From: JBAXEO01 sp963789515
Lineage (GTDB): Bacteria > Actinomycetota > Coriobacteriia > Anaerosomatales > JAAXUF01
Assembly: GCA_963789515.1 (NCBI GenBank)
Contig: CAWBKW010000009.1
Location: forward strand, 147,160 to 211,159
Length of the DNA stretch: 64,000 nt
Direction of reading: 5' to 3'
Part shown: positions 55,335-63,356 of the stretch, piece by piece
How the letters are laid out: every line of letters starts with the position of its first letter
How positions within the stretch are numbered: position 1 is the first letter of the stretch
The notes under the pieces: model-generated
Told to the model about the DNA's origin: nothing
Seen by the model: the letters and a program-made list of their open reading frames with translations, nothing else
The model's database searches: none
Made by a program: the position numbers and the translations under genes

Positions 55335-55751
55335 TCAAGCCGCGCCGGGGGCTTGGTCCGCGTCGTCCGGGGCATCGCCCCCGCATCCGCAGCCGGAAGT
55401 GACCTGGTCACTCGGCAGCACCGGCCCGCCGCCGCAACAGGAGCTCCCGGCACCCGCCGCCGCGCCGGGAACCGCGCAGCCGCAGGTCGGCTCCCCGCCG
55501 TAGATCCACGAGTGAATGATCGCCTCGGCGCAGCCGACGCCGGGTTTCACGGTTATGGCTCCCCACGCGCAGTTCAGCGCGCAGGCTCCGCACTCCATGC
55601 ACGCGCCACGGTCGACGATGACAGCGCGCTTGTCGGCGCCCATCGCAAAGACCCCGTGCGGGCAGACGATGGTGCAGACTCGGCAGCCGGTGCACTTCTC
55701 GGCGTCGAAGCCGAGCGTGACGGCGTCCTCGAGATAGCGAAGTCCCTGCAT
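55335..55751 (-). CDS. hgcB: Mercury-methylation ferredoxin HgcB
   Basis: A 138-residue bacterial 2[4Fe-4S] ferredoxin that supplies electrons to HgcA for methyl transfer to Hg(II). The first cluster motif is CTGCRVCTIVC (Cys20, 23, 26, 30). The second, CMECGACALNC (Cys51, 54, 57, 61), carries the HgcB-specific CM(E)CGAC signature. A further Cys74 and the vicinal Cys105-Cys106 pair correspond to the functional HgcB cysteines outside the clusters. The protein is about 40 residues longer than typical HgcB, with extra CGC pairs (Cys90/92, Cys121/123). GGAGG overlaps the hgcA stop, three bases before the ATG region, so the two are tightly coupled. Confidence 0.93.
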   Translation of the reverse strand: MQGLRYLEDAVTLGFDAEKCTGCRVCTIVCPHGVFAMGADKRAVIVDRGACMECGACALNCAWGAITVKPGVGCAEAIIHSWIYGGEPTCGCAVPGAAAGAGSSCCGGGPVLPSDQVTSGCGCGGDAPDDADQAPGAA

Positions 55752-55753
55752 CT

Positions 55754-56798
55754 CTAGCCTCCGATCCCTGTCGCCCAGGCGACCGTCCAGAACACGAGTG
55801 CCAGCGCCAGCGCGGTCGCCTGCAGCGGGATGGCACGCCGCAGTTCACGCTCGACGCCACTCGGTGACGTGTAGGGCGTGCTTCCGGTGAAGTTCACGCC
55901 CACGTAGCTCGCGAAGGCGGACACGCCCAGGATGACGGCCGTCCACGTCCACGGGTTCTGCATTCCGAGCATCCCGGGGAGCGCCACGAGTGCCACGATC
56001 GAGACCAGCGCCCCGGCGATCGCGCTCTTCGCCGAGAAGGCCCGGAACGGGAGCCACGGAAGGGCGGCCGGCAGAACCACGCCGCCCGCCACAGCGCCGA
56101 GCAGGTAGGCGAGCACGCTCGGGAACAAGCGCCATCAGCGCGACCTCGGGCACGAATGCGCGAGCGCCGATCGACCCTCCGATCACAGCGAGCACGACAA
56201 GCACGGCCACGGCCCAGATCCACCGGAAAGCGCCAAGGAACTCCACGGGAGCGAGCACCATGCGCTCCGCGAAGGTGAATGTCACGGCGCGCATCTCCGG
56301 GGTCGCCTTCTGGTCGTCGGCCAGGAAGGCCCGAAGGTCCGCCGAGCGGATCGGGCCCCAAACCACGCGATAGCCGGTGAGCTCGCGGACGGTCTGCGCG
56401 GCGACACCGGACGCGCCGAGCTGCGGCAGGATGATGCGCTCGTGGTCGACGACCTCGGCGAGGTGGACGCTGTAGATCCGACGCACCAACTCGTCGGTCG
56501 AGAAGGTGCCCTTGCCCGCGGCGCACCAGACGTTGACCCCGTAGGTCTCCAGAACCAGGAGCCAGGCGTCCACGCCTTTGAGATCTCCGCGTACCAGGTC
56601 GACGGTCATCCGGTAGTTGCAGGTCACCAGTACCGGCGAGGCCGACGTGGGTGAGCCGATGCGGTACAGCCCTGCCGGAACCGCCGAGCCGTTGCGCGCG
56701 ATGCCCCATCTCAGCGACCAGCGCTTGAGGATGTCGCGCCACGAGAGCGTCGTCGGCAGGCTGGCTGCTATGGCGGCGGGCTGCGTCGCGAGTGTCAT
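55754..56798 (-). CDS. hgcA: Mercury-methylation corrinoid protein HgcA (one frameshift)
   Basis: A protein of about 348 residues that carries a methyl-cobalamin and passes the methyl group to Hg(II). The cap helix has NVWCAAGK (Asn89-Lys96) with Cys92 as the cobalt ligand, matching the N(V/I)WCA(A/G)GK signature; the position fits known HgcA only with the start at 56798. The C-terminal domain has five membrane helices. Between helix one and two the frame breaks near 56127 (GCTTGTT on the minus strand): one base must be dropped to join EVALMAL to FPSVLAYLLGAVAGG. The frame extends upstream to 56879 but overlaps the promoter. Neither methyl donor genes nor an ArsR regulator is adjacent. Confidence 0.93.
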
Positions 56799-56860
56799 GT
56801 CGGTAGCCGAGGTGATGGCCGGTCCTCCGGTCTTGGCGGATGCGGATGAGGTCGATGACG

Positions 56861-56890
56861 ATACTATTTCGATAACCATCGAACTGTCAA
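56861..56890 (-). promoter_or_regulatory. hgcA promoter with an inverted repeat in its spacer
   Basis: On the minus strand a perfect -35 TTGACA (56885-56890) is followed after 18 bases by TAGTAT (56861-56866). The spacer contains TCGAT-GGTT-ATCGA (56869-56882), an exact five-base dyad. A repressor bound there would block polymerase. The TTGACA is the best in the window. Confidence 0.55.
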
Positions 56891-57007
56891 CACCCCCGCC
56901 GGGCCGATCGGATCGACTCCGATGGCCAGCGGCGCGGCACTCTCGGGTATGAGCCTGATGGACCCCATCGGTCGGGTAGGGCGCGTGAGGAGAAGGGGAG
57001 CGGGATC

Positions 57008-57403
57008 ATGTGGAAAGAGTTCAAGGAGTTCGCGTTCAAGGGCAACGTGGTCGATCTGGCCATCGGCTTGGTGATAGGCGCGGCGTTCGGGGCGATCGTG
57101 CTCTCGTTCGTGAACAACATCATCAATCCGCTGGTCGGGCTGATCGGCGGGGGGAAGGCGGCGCTCGACGGGATGAAGCTCACCGTTACCCCGACGGTCT
57201 CCATCAACTACGGCGCGTTCCTGAGCGCGATCCTCAACTTCCTGATCATCGCGCTGGCGCTCTTCCTGGTCATCAAGGCGGTCAACCGGTTCCGCAAGTC
57301 CGAGGAGTCCACGGAACGCGAGTGCCCTCACTGCCTGACCCTGGTTCCCAAGGCGGCCACCAAGTGCTCGGCGTGCACGTCAGAACTGGTCGCCGAGGCC
57401 TAG
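57008..57403 (+). CDS. mscL: Large-conductance mechanosensitive channel with zinc-ribbon tail
   Basis: A 131-residue MscL. The core is standard: FKEFAFKGNVVDLAIGLVIGAAFGAIV in helix one, INPLVGLIGGGKA in the loop and FLIIALALFLVIKAVNRF in helix two. The cytoplasmic tail is replaced or extended by ECPHCLTLVPKAATKCSAC, a CxxC-CxxC zinc-ribbon. This is a known kind of fusion but changes the C-terminal bundle. GGAGAAGGGGAGCGGGATC precedes the ATG. It relieves osmotic downshock by opening under membrane tension. Confidence 0.95.
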   Translation: MWKEFKEFAFKGNVVDLAIGLVIGAAFGAIVLSFVNNIINPLVGLIGGGKAALDGMKLTVTPTVSINYGAFLSAILNFLIIALALFLVIKAVNRFRKSEESTERECPHCLTLVPKAATKCSACTSELVAEA

Positions 57404-57507
57404 GTTCCGCGCCGCGTAGATTTGATGGAGAGCGACGCGACAGGACCCCGTCGGCGTAGACTTCGCTCTGGTCCGCCCGTACAGAACGAACCCTGAGGAG
57501 TCATGAG

Positions 57508-58221
57508 ATGGCCGCGGAAACCCGTCGCATCCTGCTGGTAGAAGACGAGAAGACGATCCGCACCACGGTCGGTGCCTACCTCGAGCGCGAGGGCTACTGG
57601 GTCACTCCCGCCGCGGATGGACAGATAGCACTCGACGAATTCGCCAAACACCGCTTCGACCTGGTCGTACTCGACCTGATGCTTCCCAGGGTCTCAGGCG
57701 AGGACGTCTGTCGGGCGATTCGCGACGCATCTGACGTTCCCATCATCATGCTCACCGCCAAGGGCGAAGAAGAGGACCGCATCGCGGGCCTCGAGCTGGG
57801 TGCCGACGACTATCTGGTGAAGCCGTTCTCTCCCCGCGAGCTCGTTGCCCGCGTCCGGGCGCTGCTCAGGCGCGCCCACGTCGAATCGGAGCCACAGCGC
57901 GACCGTCTCGTCTTCGACGATCTGGTGGTCGACGTCTCCGGCCACAAGGCGTTTCTCGGCGGGGAAGAGCTCGATCTGACCGCGAGCGAATTCAAGCTGC
58001 TGACCACGTTGTCGCGCTATCCGGGGCGCGTGTACTCGCGCATGGAACTCGTCGAGAAGGTGCTCGGCTACGATTTCGAGGGCTACGAGCGCACCATCGA
58101 CAGCCACGTGAAGAACCTGCGCGCAAAGCTCGACGACGATCCGCGCGAGCCACGGTTCATCTACACCGTTCACGGCGTGGGCTATCGCTTCGAGATCCCC
58201 AAGACGGACGCGGATGAGTAG
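57508..58221 (+). CDS. OmpR-family response regulator
   Basis: A 237-residue response regulator. The receiver has DE at 13-14 (LLVEDE), the phosphorylated Asp56 in VVLDLMLP, and the conserved Lys in VKPFSPRE. The C-terminal winged helix (SEFKLLTTLSRYPGRVYSR, HVKNLRAKL) fits OmpR/PhoP proteins. GAGGAG precedes the ATG. It overlaps the kinase gene by eight bases. PhoP-box-like repeats at 63008-63056 are a candidate target. Confidence 0.93.
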   Translation: MAAETRRILLVEDEKTIRTTVGAYLEREGYWVTPAADGQIALDEFAKHRFDLVVLDLMLPRVSGEDVCRAIRDASDVPIIMLTAKGEEEDRIAGLELGADDYLVKPFSPRELVARVRALLRRAHVESEPQRDRLVFDDLVVDVSGHKAFLGGEELDLTASEFKLLTTLSRYPGRVYSRMELVEKVLGYDFEGYERTIDSHVKNLRAKLDDDPREPRFIYTVHGVGYRFEIPKTDADE

Positions 58222-59677
58222 CGTCGAGCCGTCATCGACGACTGCCCCCGAGGGTAGCGATCCCCAGGCGGCGAGGCTCCCGAAGAGCCCGCACACGTTC
58301 AGCCGCCGGCTGGCGCTCGCGTTCGCGGTCGTCGCGGCCCTCACGGCGGCGCTCGCTGGACTGCTGCTCTCCGCGGCGTGGAACTACCAGTTCACGCAGT
58401 ACCTGCACGCCAACCTCCAGAACACCGCTGACGGTATCGCCGCGCTTTCGCAGGACGCCTACCCGCAACTTGGCGGCTGGACCATACAGACGCTTTCGCA
58501 ACTCCCCAGATTCGGACCGGCGACCGGTATCGGCGTGCAGATCCTCGACCCGAGCGGCAAGATCGTCTACGACGACGCCAGCATGTCGGCCCACGTCCGA
58601 GACGTCACGGGTCTGGGCGCCGAGCAGGGTGCACCGGAGCCCGGCGTCGTGCTGGAACCCAGGGGCCCGGTTGTCACTTCCAAGGTCATGGTGGCAGGCA
58701 AAGAGGTCGGTACGGTGCGCGTGTGGACGTACAGCGCCGGCGCGCTGATGACGGCGCGGGACCAGAAGTTCAAGCGCGGGTCGCTCGCCGGCCTGGCTAT
58801 CGCAGCGCTCGTCGCCATCGGCTTCGCCTCGCTCGGTGGCGTCTGGTACGCGAACCGCCTCGTGCGGCCGATCGAGCGCATCACCGAGACCGCGCAGGCG
58901 CTCAAGTCGGGCGACCGCGATGCGCGGACCAGGCTCGAAGGCGACGACGAGATCGGGTTCCTCGGCCGGACGTTCGACGAGATGGCCGACTCCATCGAGG
59001 CCGACCGCGAGATGGAACGCAGGCTCACTGCCGACGTGGCTCACGAACTGCGCACGCCACTCCAGGCGATCCAGGCCACCGTCGAGGCGATGCAGGACGG
59101 CGTGCTGCCGGCCGACGAGGAGCGACTCGGCATCGTGCGGGACGAGACCGTGCGCCTCGCCCGCCTCGCCGACGGTATCCTCGAACTCACACGCCTCGAG
59201 CGCGGTTCCGTCCCGTTCGTATGCACGCGGCTCGATCTCGCCGTCCCTGTGCGTGCCGCCGTCGACACTCACGAAGCGCTCATCGAGACGCGCCAGATCG
59301 TGCTGTCGGTCGACATCGCCGAGGGAATCTACGCGTGTGTCGACTCCGACCGGCTCCAGCAAGCAGTCGGCAACCTGCTCAGCAACGCCGCTCGCTACAC
59401 GCCTGCCGGAGGTCGCATCGAGGTGGGCGTACGCCGCGACATCGGCCAGGCCGTCATCGAGGTCGCCGACACCGGGATGGGCATCGCCGAGAAGGACCTG
59501 CCGCTGGTGTTCTCGCGGTTCTGGCGTGCCGATGAGGCGCGCGCCACCACGAGCGGTGGTCTCGGGATCGGCCTCGCGGTGACGAAGGAGATCGTCGAAC
59601 GCCACAAGGGTACGATCGGCGTCTCACGACGCCGGGGCGGCGGCAGCGTGTTCGCCATCAGGTTGCCGCTCGCCTAG
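58214..59677 (+). CDS. Sensor histidine kinase
   Basis: A 487-residue membrane kinase. Two membrane helices flank an extracytoplasmic sensor domain of about 150 residues, followed by HAMP (RLVRPIERITETAQALKSGD), the H-box VAHELRTPLQAI, N-box NLLSNAARYTP, G1 DTGMGI and G2 GGLGIGLAV. All catalytic motifs are intact. It pairs with the regulator it overlaps. The sensor domain gives no clue to its signal; the PhoR/BaeS-like plan is common. Confidence 0.93.
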   Translation: MSSVEPSSTTAPEGSDPQAARLPKSPHTFSRRLALAFAVVAALTAALAGLLLSAAWNYQFTQYLHANLQNTADGIAALSQDAYPQLGGWTIQTLSQLPRFGPATGIGVQILDPSGKIVYDDASMSAHVRDVTGLGAEQGAPEPGVVLEPRGPVVTSKVMVAGKEVGTVRVWTYSAGALMTARDQKFKRGSLAGLAIAALVAIGFASLGGVWYANRLVRPIERITETAQALKSGDRDARTRLEGDDEIGFLGRTFDEMADSIEADREMERRLTADVAHELRTPLQAIQATVEAMQDGVLPADEERLGIVRDETVRLARLADGILELTRLERGSVPFVCTRLDLAVPVRAAVDTHEALIETRQIVLSVDIAEGIYACVDSDRLQQAVGNLLSNAARYTPAGGRIEVGVRRDIGQAVIEVADTGMGIAEKDLPLVFSRFWRADEARATTSGGLGIGLAVTKEIVERHKGTIGVSRRRGGGSVFAIRLPLA

Positions 59678-59689
59678 CGGCCGCTGGAT

Positions 59690-59971
59690 GTGGCGGAGAC
59701 CGGAATCGGAGGGTACGGTGTCTCGAGACCGCTTCTTCGATCGGAGATCGTCGTGTTCTTCGGCCTGACCGTCTCGCTCGACACGTTGGTCGTGCTCGGG
59801 CTGCTCACCTACACGGTCCTCGCCGCGCAGATGCTCGTCGGCCTGCGCATCATCAAGCTCGGCAAACGACATCGCGTGTGGCATCGCCGTCTGGCCTTCA
59901 CGATTCTGGCGCTGGCGACCATTCACGGTCTGGCGGGCATGGCGTTCTACTTCGGCTGGCGCATCATCTGA
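59690..59971 (+). CDS. Small two-helix membrane protein with membrane-edge histidines
   Basis: A protein of up to 93 residues, from GTG 59690 (or from a GTG near 59753). Two membrane helices (TVSLDTLVVLGLLTYTVLAA and FTILALATIHGLAGMAF) flank a basic loop KLGKRHRVWHRRL. The histidines in HRVWH and ATIH could bind haem, as in small cytochrome-b-like proteins, but this is only a pattern. It follows the kinase by 12 bases. Confidence 0.65.
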   Translation: MAETGIGGYGVSRPLLRSEIVVFFGLTVSLDTLVVLGLLTYTVLAAQMLVGLRIIKLGKRHRVWHRRLAFTILALATIHGLAGMAFYFGWRII

Positions 59972-60190
59972 CAGACCGTGGCCGGCGGTGTCGATCACGC
60001 CGGTCGAGCGACGAAGCGGGTGCTGACGTGCCCCTTCTCTCCGCACGACGCGCGCCTGCTCCAGGCCGCCTCGCCCAGGGCCGCCCCTTCGCCTACAATG
60101 GCGGCGTACCCCGCGCCAGCCTCCCGTCGCACGAATCGAACTCCGGGCCGGCCGCCGACCGCTGACCGACGACCCCTCGAGGAGCCACTC

Positions 60191-61073
60191 GTGCCGCAGC
60201 TTTCGCCGACGCCCGACTCTCAGGGCAAAGTCCGCGACCTCTACGACCTGGGCGATCGGCTGCTTCTTGTCGCGAGCGACCGCCTCAGCGCGTTCGATGT
60301 GGTGCTGCCGGATCCGATCCCCTACAAGGGAGAAGTCCTCACCAAGCTCTCGATCTTCTGGTTCGAGTTGCTCGCCGACGTGGTGCCCAACCATCTGCTC
60401 TCCACCGACGTCGCGGACCTTCCGGAGCAGTTCACGCCCATGGCCGAGTACCTGCGCGGGCGATTCATGCTCGTGAAGAAGGCCACGGTCTTCCCGGTCG
60501 AGTGCATCGTGCGCGGCTACCTGGCCGGAAGCGGCTGGGCAGAGTACCAGCGCGCAGGCACGGTGTGCGGTATTCCACTCGCCCCGGGGCTCGTCGAGTC
60601 CGACCGACTGCCCGAGCCCATCTTCACCCCGTCCACCAAGGCCGAGATCGGCCTGCACGACGAGAACATCAGTTTCGAGCGCGCCGCCGAAATCATCGGG
60701 GCCGAAGCGGCCGACGAGCTGCGCGAGAAGTCCCTCGCGGTCTACTCGGCGGCGCGTGACCATGCGGCCTCACGCGGCATCATCATCGCCGACACGAAGT
60801 TCGAGTTCGGCGTCGTGGACGGGCAGATCACGCTCGTCGACGAGGTGCTGACGCCGGACTCGAGCCGCTTCTGGCCTGCGGCGAGCTATCGTCCCGGCAG
60901 GCGGGCAACCGAGCTTCGACAAGCAGTTCGTCCGCGACTGGCTCACCGCGAGCGGCTGGGACAAGAACCCGCCCGCGCCGCAACTTCCCGCCGACGTGGT
61001 CGAGCGGACGAGCGAGACGTACATCCAAGCGTACGAGCTGATCACGGGCCGTGCGTTCGTTCCCGAAGGGTAG
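60191..61073 (+). CDS. purC: Phosphoribosylaminoimidazole-succinocarboxamide synthase (one frameshift)
   Basis: SAICAR synthase of about 294 residues, joining CAIR and aspartate with ATP in purine synthesis. It has QGKVRDLYDLGDRLLLVASDR, SAFDVVLPDPIPYKG, VECIVRGYLAGSGW, TPSTKAEIGLHDENI and IADTKFEFG. After DSSRFWPAASYRPG the frame must change near 60898; the true end QPSFDKQFVRDWL and ITGRAFVPEG, with TAG at 61073, is in another frame. GTG 60191 is preceded by GGAG. As the gene is essential, the break is almost surely an assembly error. Confidence 0.93.
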
Positions 61074-61085
61074 GCCGATACACCC

Positions 61086-61604
61086 GTGTCAAAACGCGCT
61101 CCCACGAATGCCCGCTACCAGAAGTACCAGGAGCCCCCGGGCAAGACCCGCAAGTCAGCTGCGGCCGCCAAGCCTTCGCGCAAGGCGACGGCCAACTCGT
61201 CGTCCGGTGCCTCGACGAAATCCAAGTCCTCGGCCGGGACCAAGGCGCGCTTCGATCCGCAGACGCCGGAGTTCAGGGCGTTGCGCAAGCGCTGGTGGAC
61301 CCTGCTCCTGACAGGAGTCGTGCTCGTCACGCTCTCGTGGGGGGTTCGCTACATCGACAAGCCCGGCAACCCGCTCCACGACGCGAGCCTCACGCTCGGC
61401 TCCTTCTCCATGACCTACGCGGGGCTGCTCGCCGCGGTCACGCTCGGCATGGCGTACGCGTGCATCTTCTACGCGCTCTACCTCGACTTCGCCAAGATGC
61501 GTCCGATGCGCCTTGCCGCCGCTTCCGGTGCGAAGCAGGGCAAGCCCGCGAAGACCGCAGACAGGCCGGCGAATTCCGCCGACAAGGACTCCTCGACCGA
61601 CTAG
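61086..61604 (+). CDS. Two-helix membrane protein with basic disordered N-terminus
   Basis: A 172-residue protein. The first 70 residues are Lys/Ser/Ala-rich and disordered, followed by helices WTLLLTGVVLVTLSWGV and YAGLLAAVTLGMAYACIFY with a short loop, and a Lys/Ala-rich tail. The layout recalls CrgA-type division proteins but the sequence motifs do not match well enough to assign it. It starts 13 bases after purC and precedes purS by 35 bases, so it is inside the purine operon. Confidence 0.72.
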   Translation: MSKRAPTNARYQKYQEPPGKTRKSAAAAKPSRKATANSSSGASTKSKSSAGTKARFDPQTPEFRALRKRWWTLLLTGVVLVTLSWGVRYIDKPGNPLHDASLTLGSFSMTYAGLLAAVTLGMAYACIFYALYLDFAKMRPMRLAAASGAKQGKPAKTADRPANSADKDSSTD

Positions 61605-61638
61605 ACCGATACCCGCCCGACCGAAAGGACGCAGACGG

Positions 61639-61875
61639 ATGGCACGCTACGAGATCTACGTCACCTACAAGGCCGGCATCTTCGACCCTCCCGGTGCCAC
61701 CGCCGAGCGGGCGCTCGTCAACCTGGGCTACGAGGGCGTGAACGAGGTCAAGATCGGCAAGTACATCCGCCTGGACGCTGACGCCGATCTCGCGACCGTC
61801 TCGGAGATGTGCCAGAAGCTTCTGGCCAATCCGGTCATCGAGGACTACCGCATCGAAGTCGTCGGGGAGGCGTGA
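61639..61875 (+). CDS. purS: Phosphoribosylformylglycinamidine synthase subunit PurS
   Basis: A 78-residue small subunit of the three-part FGAM synthase, bridging PurL and PurQ. It shows YEIYVTYKAGIFDPPGATAERAL, YEGVNEVKIGKYIRLD and ANPVIEDYRIEV, all typical. The stop is two bases from purQ. PurL is not in the window. Confidence 0.96.
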   Translation: MARYEIYVTYKAGIFDPPGATAERALVNLGYEGVNEVKIGKYIRLDADADLATVSEMCQKLLANPVIEDYRIEVVGEA

Positions 61876-61877
61876 GC

Positions 61878-62576
61878 ATGCGTTTCGGCGTCGTCATCTT
61901 CCCCGGCTCCAACTGCGAGCAGGACGTCATCCGTGCCACCAAGTTCCTCGGCTTCGAGAGCGAGTACATCTGGCACGGGGACACCGACCTGGCCGGCTTC
62001 GACGCCATCGTGTTGCCGGGCGGCTTCTCCTACGGCGACTACATCCGCACGGGTGCCGTCGCCCGCTTCTCGCCCGTGATGTCAGAGGTCGTGCGCTTCG
62101 CCGAGAAGGGAGGGCCCGTACTCGGCATCTGCAACGGTTTCCAGATCCTCGCCGAGGCCCACCTGCTCCCCGGCGCCCTGTTGCGCAACGTGGGTCTCAA
62201 GTTCATCTGCAAGCCGGTGAACCTGCGCGTCGAGGCGAACGTCTGCCAGTGGCTCGACCAGCCGGCCGGCACGATCCTCGAGATCCCGATCAACCACAAC
62301 GAGGGCAACTACTACTGCGATCCGGAGACCCTCGAGCGCCTCGACGCCAACGGCCAGGTCGTGCTGCGCTACGTCGAAGCCGACGGCTTCTCTGCCGAGG
62401 GCGGCAGCGCTCCCAACGGCTCGCTCGACGACATCGCCGGCATCTGCAACGAGCGCGGCAACGTGTTCGGGCTCATGCCGCATCCCGAGCGGGCGGTCGA
62501 CCCGCTCACGGGCGGCACCGATGGCCAGCCGTTCTTCACGACCATCGTGCGCACGCTCGCCGAGGTGGCCGGCTAG
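61878..62576 (+). CDS. purQ: Phosphoribosylformylglycinamidine synthase subunit PurQ
   Basis: A 232-residue class I glutamine amidotransferase giving ammonia to PurL. The start MRFGVVIFPGSNCEQD is the standard PurQ N-terminus. The nucleophile Cys is in LGICNGFQIL, and the catalytic His-Glu pair in MPHPERAVDP. It is translated from an ATG two bases after purS, and the next gene begins directly after its stop. Confidence 0.97.
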   Translation: MRFGVVIFPGSNCEQDVIRATKFLGFESEYIWHGDTDLAGFDAIVLPGGFSYGDYIRTGAVARFSPVMSEVVRFAEKGGPVLGICNGFQILAEAHLLPGALLRNVGLKFICKPVNLRVEANVCQWLDQPAGTILEIPINHNEGNYYCDPETLERLDANGQVVLRYVEADGFSAEGGSAPNGSLDDIAGICNERGNVFGLMPHPERAVDPLTGGTDGQPFFTTIVRTLAEVAG

Positions 62577-62987
62577 ATGTCGGGCGGCGCCCCCGAGATT
62601 CGGGGCCTCGACTGGTTCTCCGGCGGGCCGGTCGGCTGGTACTTCCTGTTCATCTACGTGGCGGCGGTGCTACTTGCCGTCTTCGTCGTGGCAGACTGCC
62701 TGCGGCCCAAGCGCGCTGCACGGCTGGCTGCGCTTCCTGAACCCCGGTGGATCTACCTGGGCTTCCAGGCGGCATTCCTCGCGTTCGCGCTCTTCGGCTG
62801 GGTGCCGCCCCTGCCGCGTTGGGTCGCGGTGATACCCGTGGTGATGACGCCGTTCGCTCTCGCCGAGCAGGTCGCCTACCTGCTGCGCGTGGTGTTCCCC
62901 AAGGCTTCGCCCGCCCCTGCCGAGGGCCCCTCTGAGCCGCGATCCGCTGAGCGCGCTGCGCCCGACAGCAACGCCGACAACGCCTGA
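62577..62987 (+). CDS. Membrane protein of unknown function behind purQ
   Basis: A 136-residue protein with three hydrophobic segments (YFLFIYVAAVLLAVFVVADC, IYLGFQAAFLAFALFG, WVAVIPVVMTPFALAEQV) and an Ala/Pro-rich tail. Its ATG directly abuts the purQ stop, so it is co-translated with the purine genes. No family recognised; nothing links it to purine synthesis but position. Confidence 0.7.
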   Translation: MSGGAPEIRGLDWFSGGPVGWYFLFIYVAAVLLAVFVVADCLRPKRAARLAALPEPRWIYLGFQAAFLAFALFGWVPPLPRWVAVIPVVMTPFALAEQVAYLLRVVFPKASPAPAEGPSEPRSAERAAPDSNADNA

Positions 62988-63007
62988 GCGTCCTATTCCT
63001 GCCGAAC

Positions 63008-63056
63008 TTAACGCGTTCTTCACACCGGTCCCGCCGTCCTTAACGGTGGCTTCACA
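63008..63056 (+). promoter_or_regulatory. Two tandem PhoP-box-like direct repeats
   Basis: TTAACG-N5-TTCACA occurs twice (63008-63024 and 63040-63056), 32 bases apart, about three helical turns. The TT(A/C)ACA elements with 11-base periodicity match the PhoP-box form TTNACA-N5-TTNACA. A GATACT lies ten bases downstream. Binding by the regulator at 57508 is possible but untested. Confidence 0.5.
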
Positions 63057-63127
63057 GCCGCCGTCGGATACTCGGTCCCGTTGTGCTCTCGCATCGTGCG
63101 GGCGCCTCGACGGATGGGCGGTGTGCC

Positions 63128-63274
63128 GTGTCGGAATGGGCCGAGCTACTTGTTCTCTTCGCTGCGATCATGGTCGCAGCCGGTGTGCTTTCGTTCAGGC
63201 GCCGCAACAGCCACGTGAAGCCCTCGCGGCGAGACGGATCGCACGTCTCCTCTCGCGGCTCCGGAATGCGGTGA
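63128..63274 (+). CDS. Small single-helix membrane protein
   Basis: A 48-residue candidate from GTG 63128: SEWAELLVLFAAIMVAAGVL forms one membrane helix, followed by a basic tail RRRNSHVKPSRR. It lies just downstream of the PhoP-box-like repeats and a -10-like element and 83 bases before the ATPase. Its size and position recall small subunits of ion pumps such as KdpF, but sequence support is weak. Confidence 0.4.
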   Translation: MSEWAELLVLFAAIMVAAGVLSFRRRNSHVKPSRRDGSHVSSRGSGMR

Positions 63275-63356
63275 CTGCAGGACTCGTTCCACCGGTGCTG
63301 AATCGAGAACGCATGCCCGGTGCCTCCGGGCTTCGAGTGGCAGGGGACTGGACGAA

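Larger units (their letters stand above)
62988..63356. other. 369-base region with PhoP-box-like repeats and a small ORF
   Basis: Between the membrane protein and the P-type ATPase lie the PhoP-box-like repeats (63008-63056), a GATACT -10-like element (63066-63071) and a 48-codon single-helix ORF (63128-63274). The remainder shows no further gene. Confidence 0.6.

Noticed and set aside
61086..61604. Assignment as cell-division protein CrgA
   Set aside because: Only the two-helix layout is shared; the conserved CrgA loop residues could not be found.
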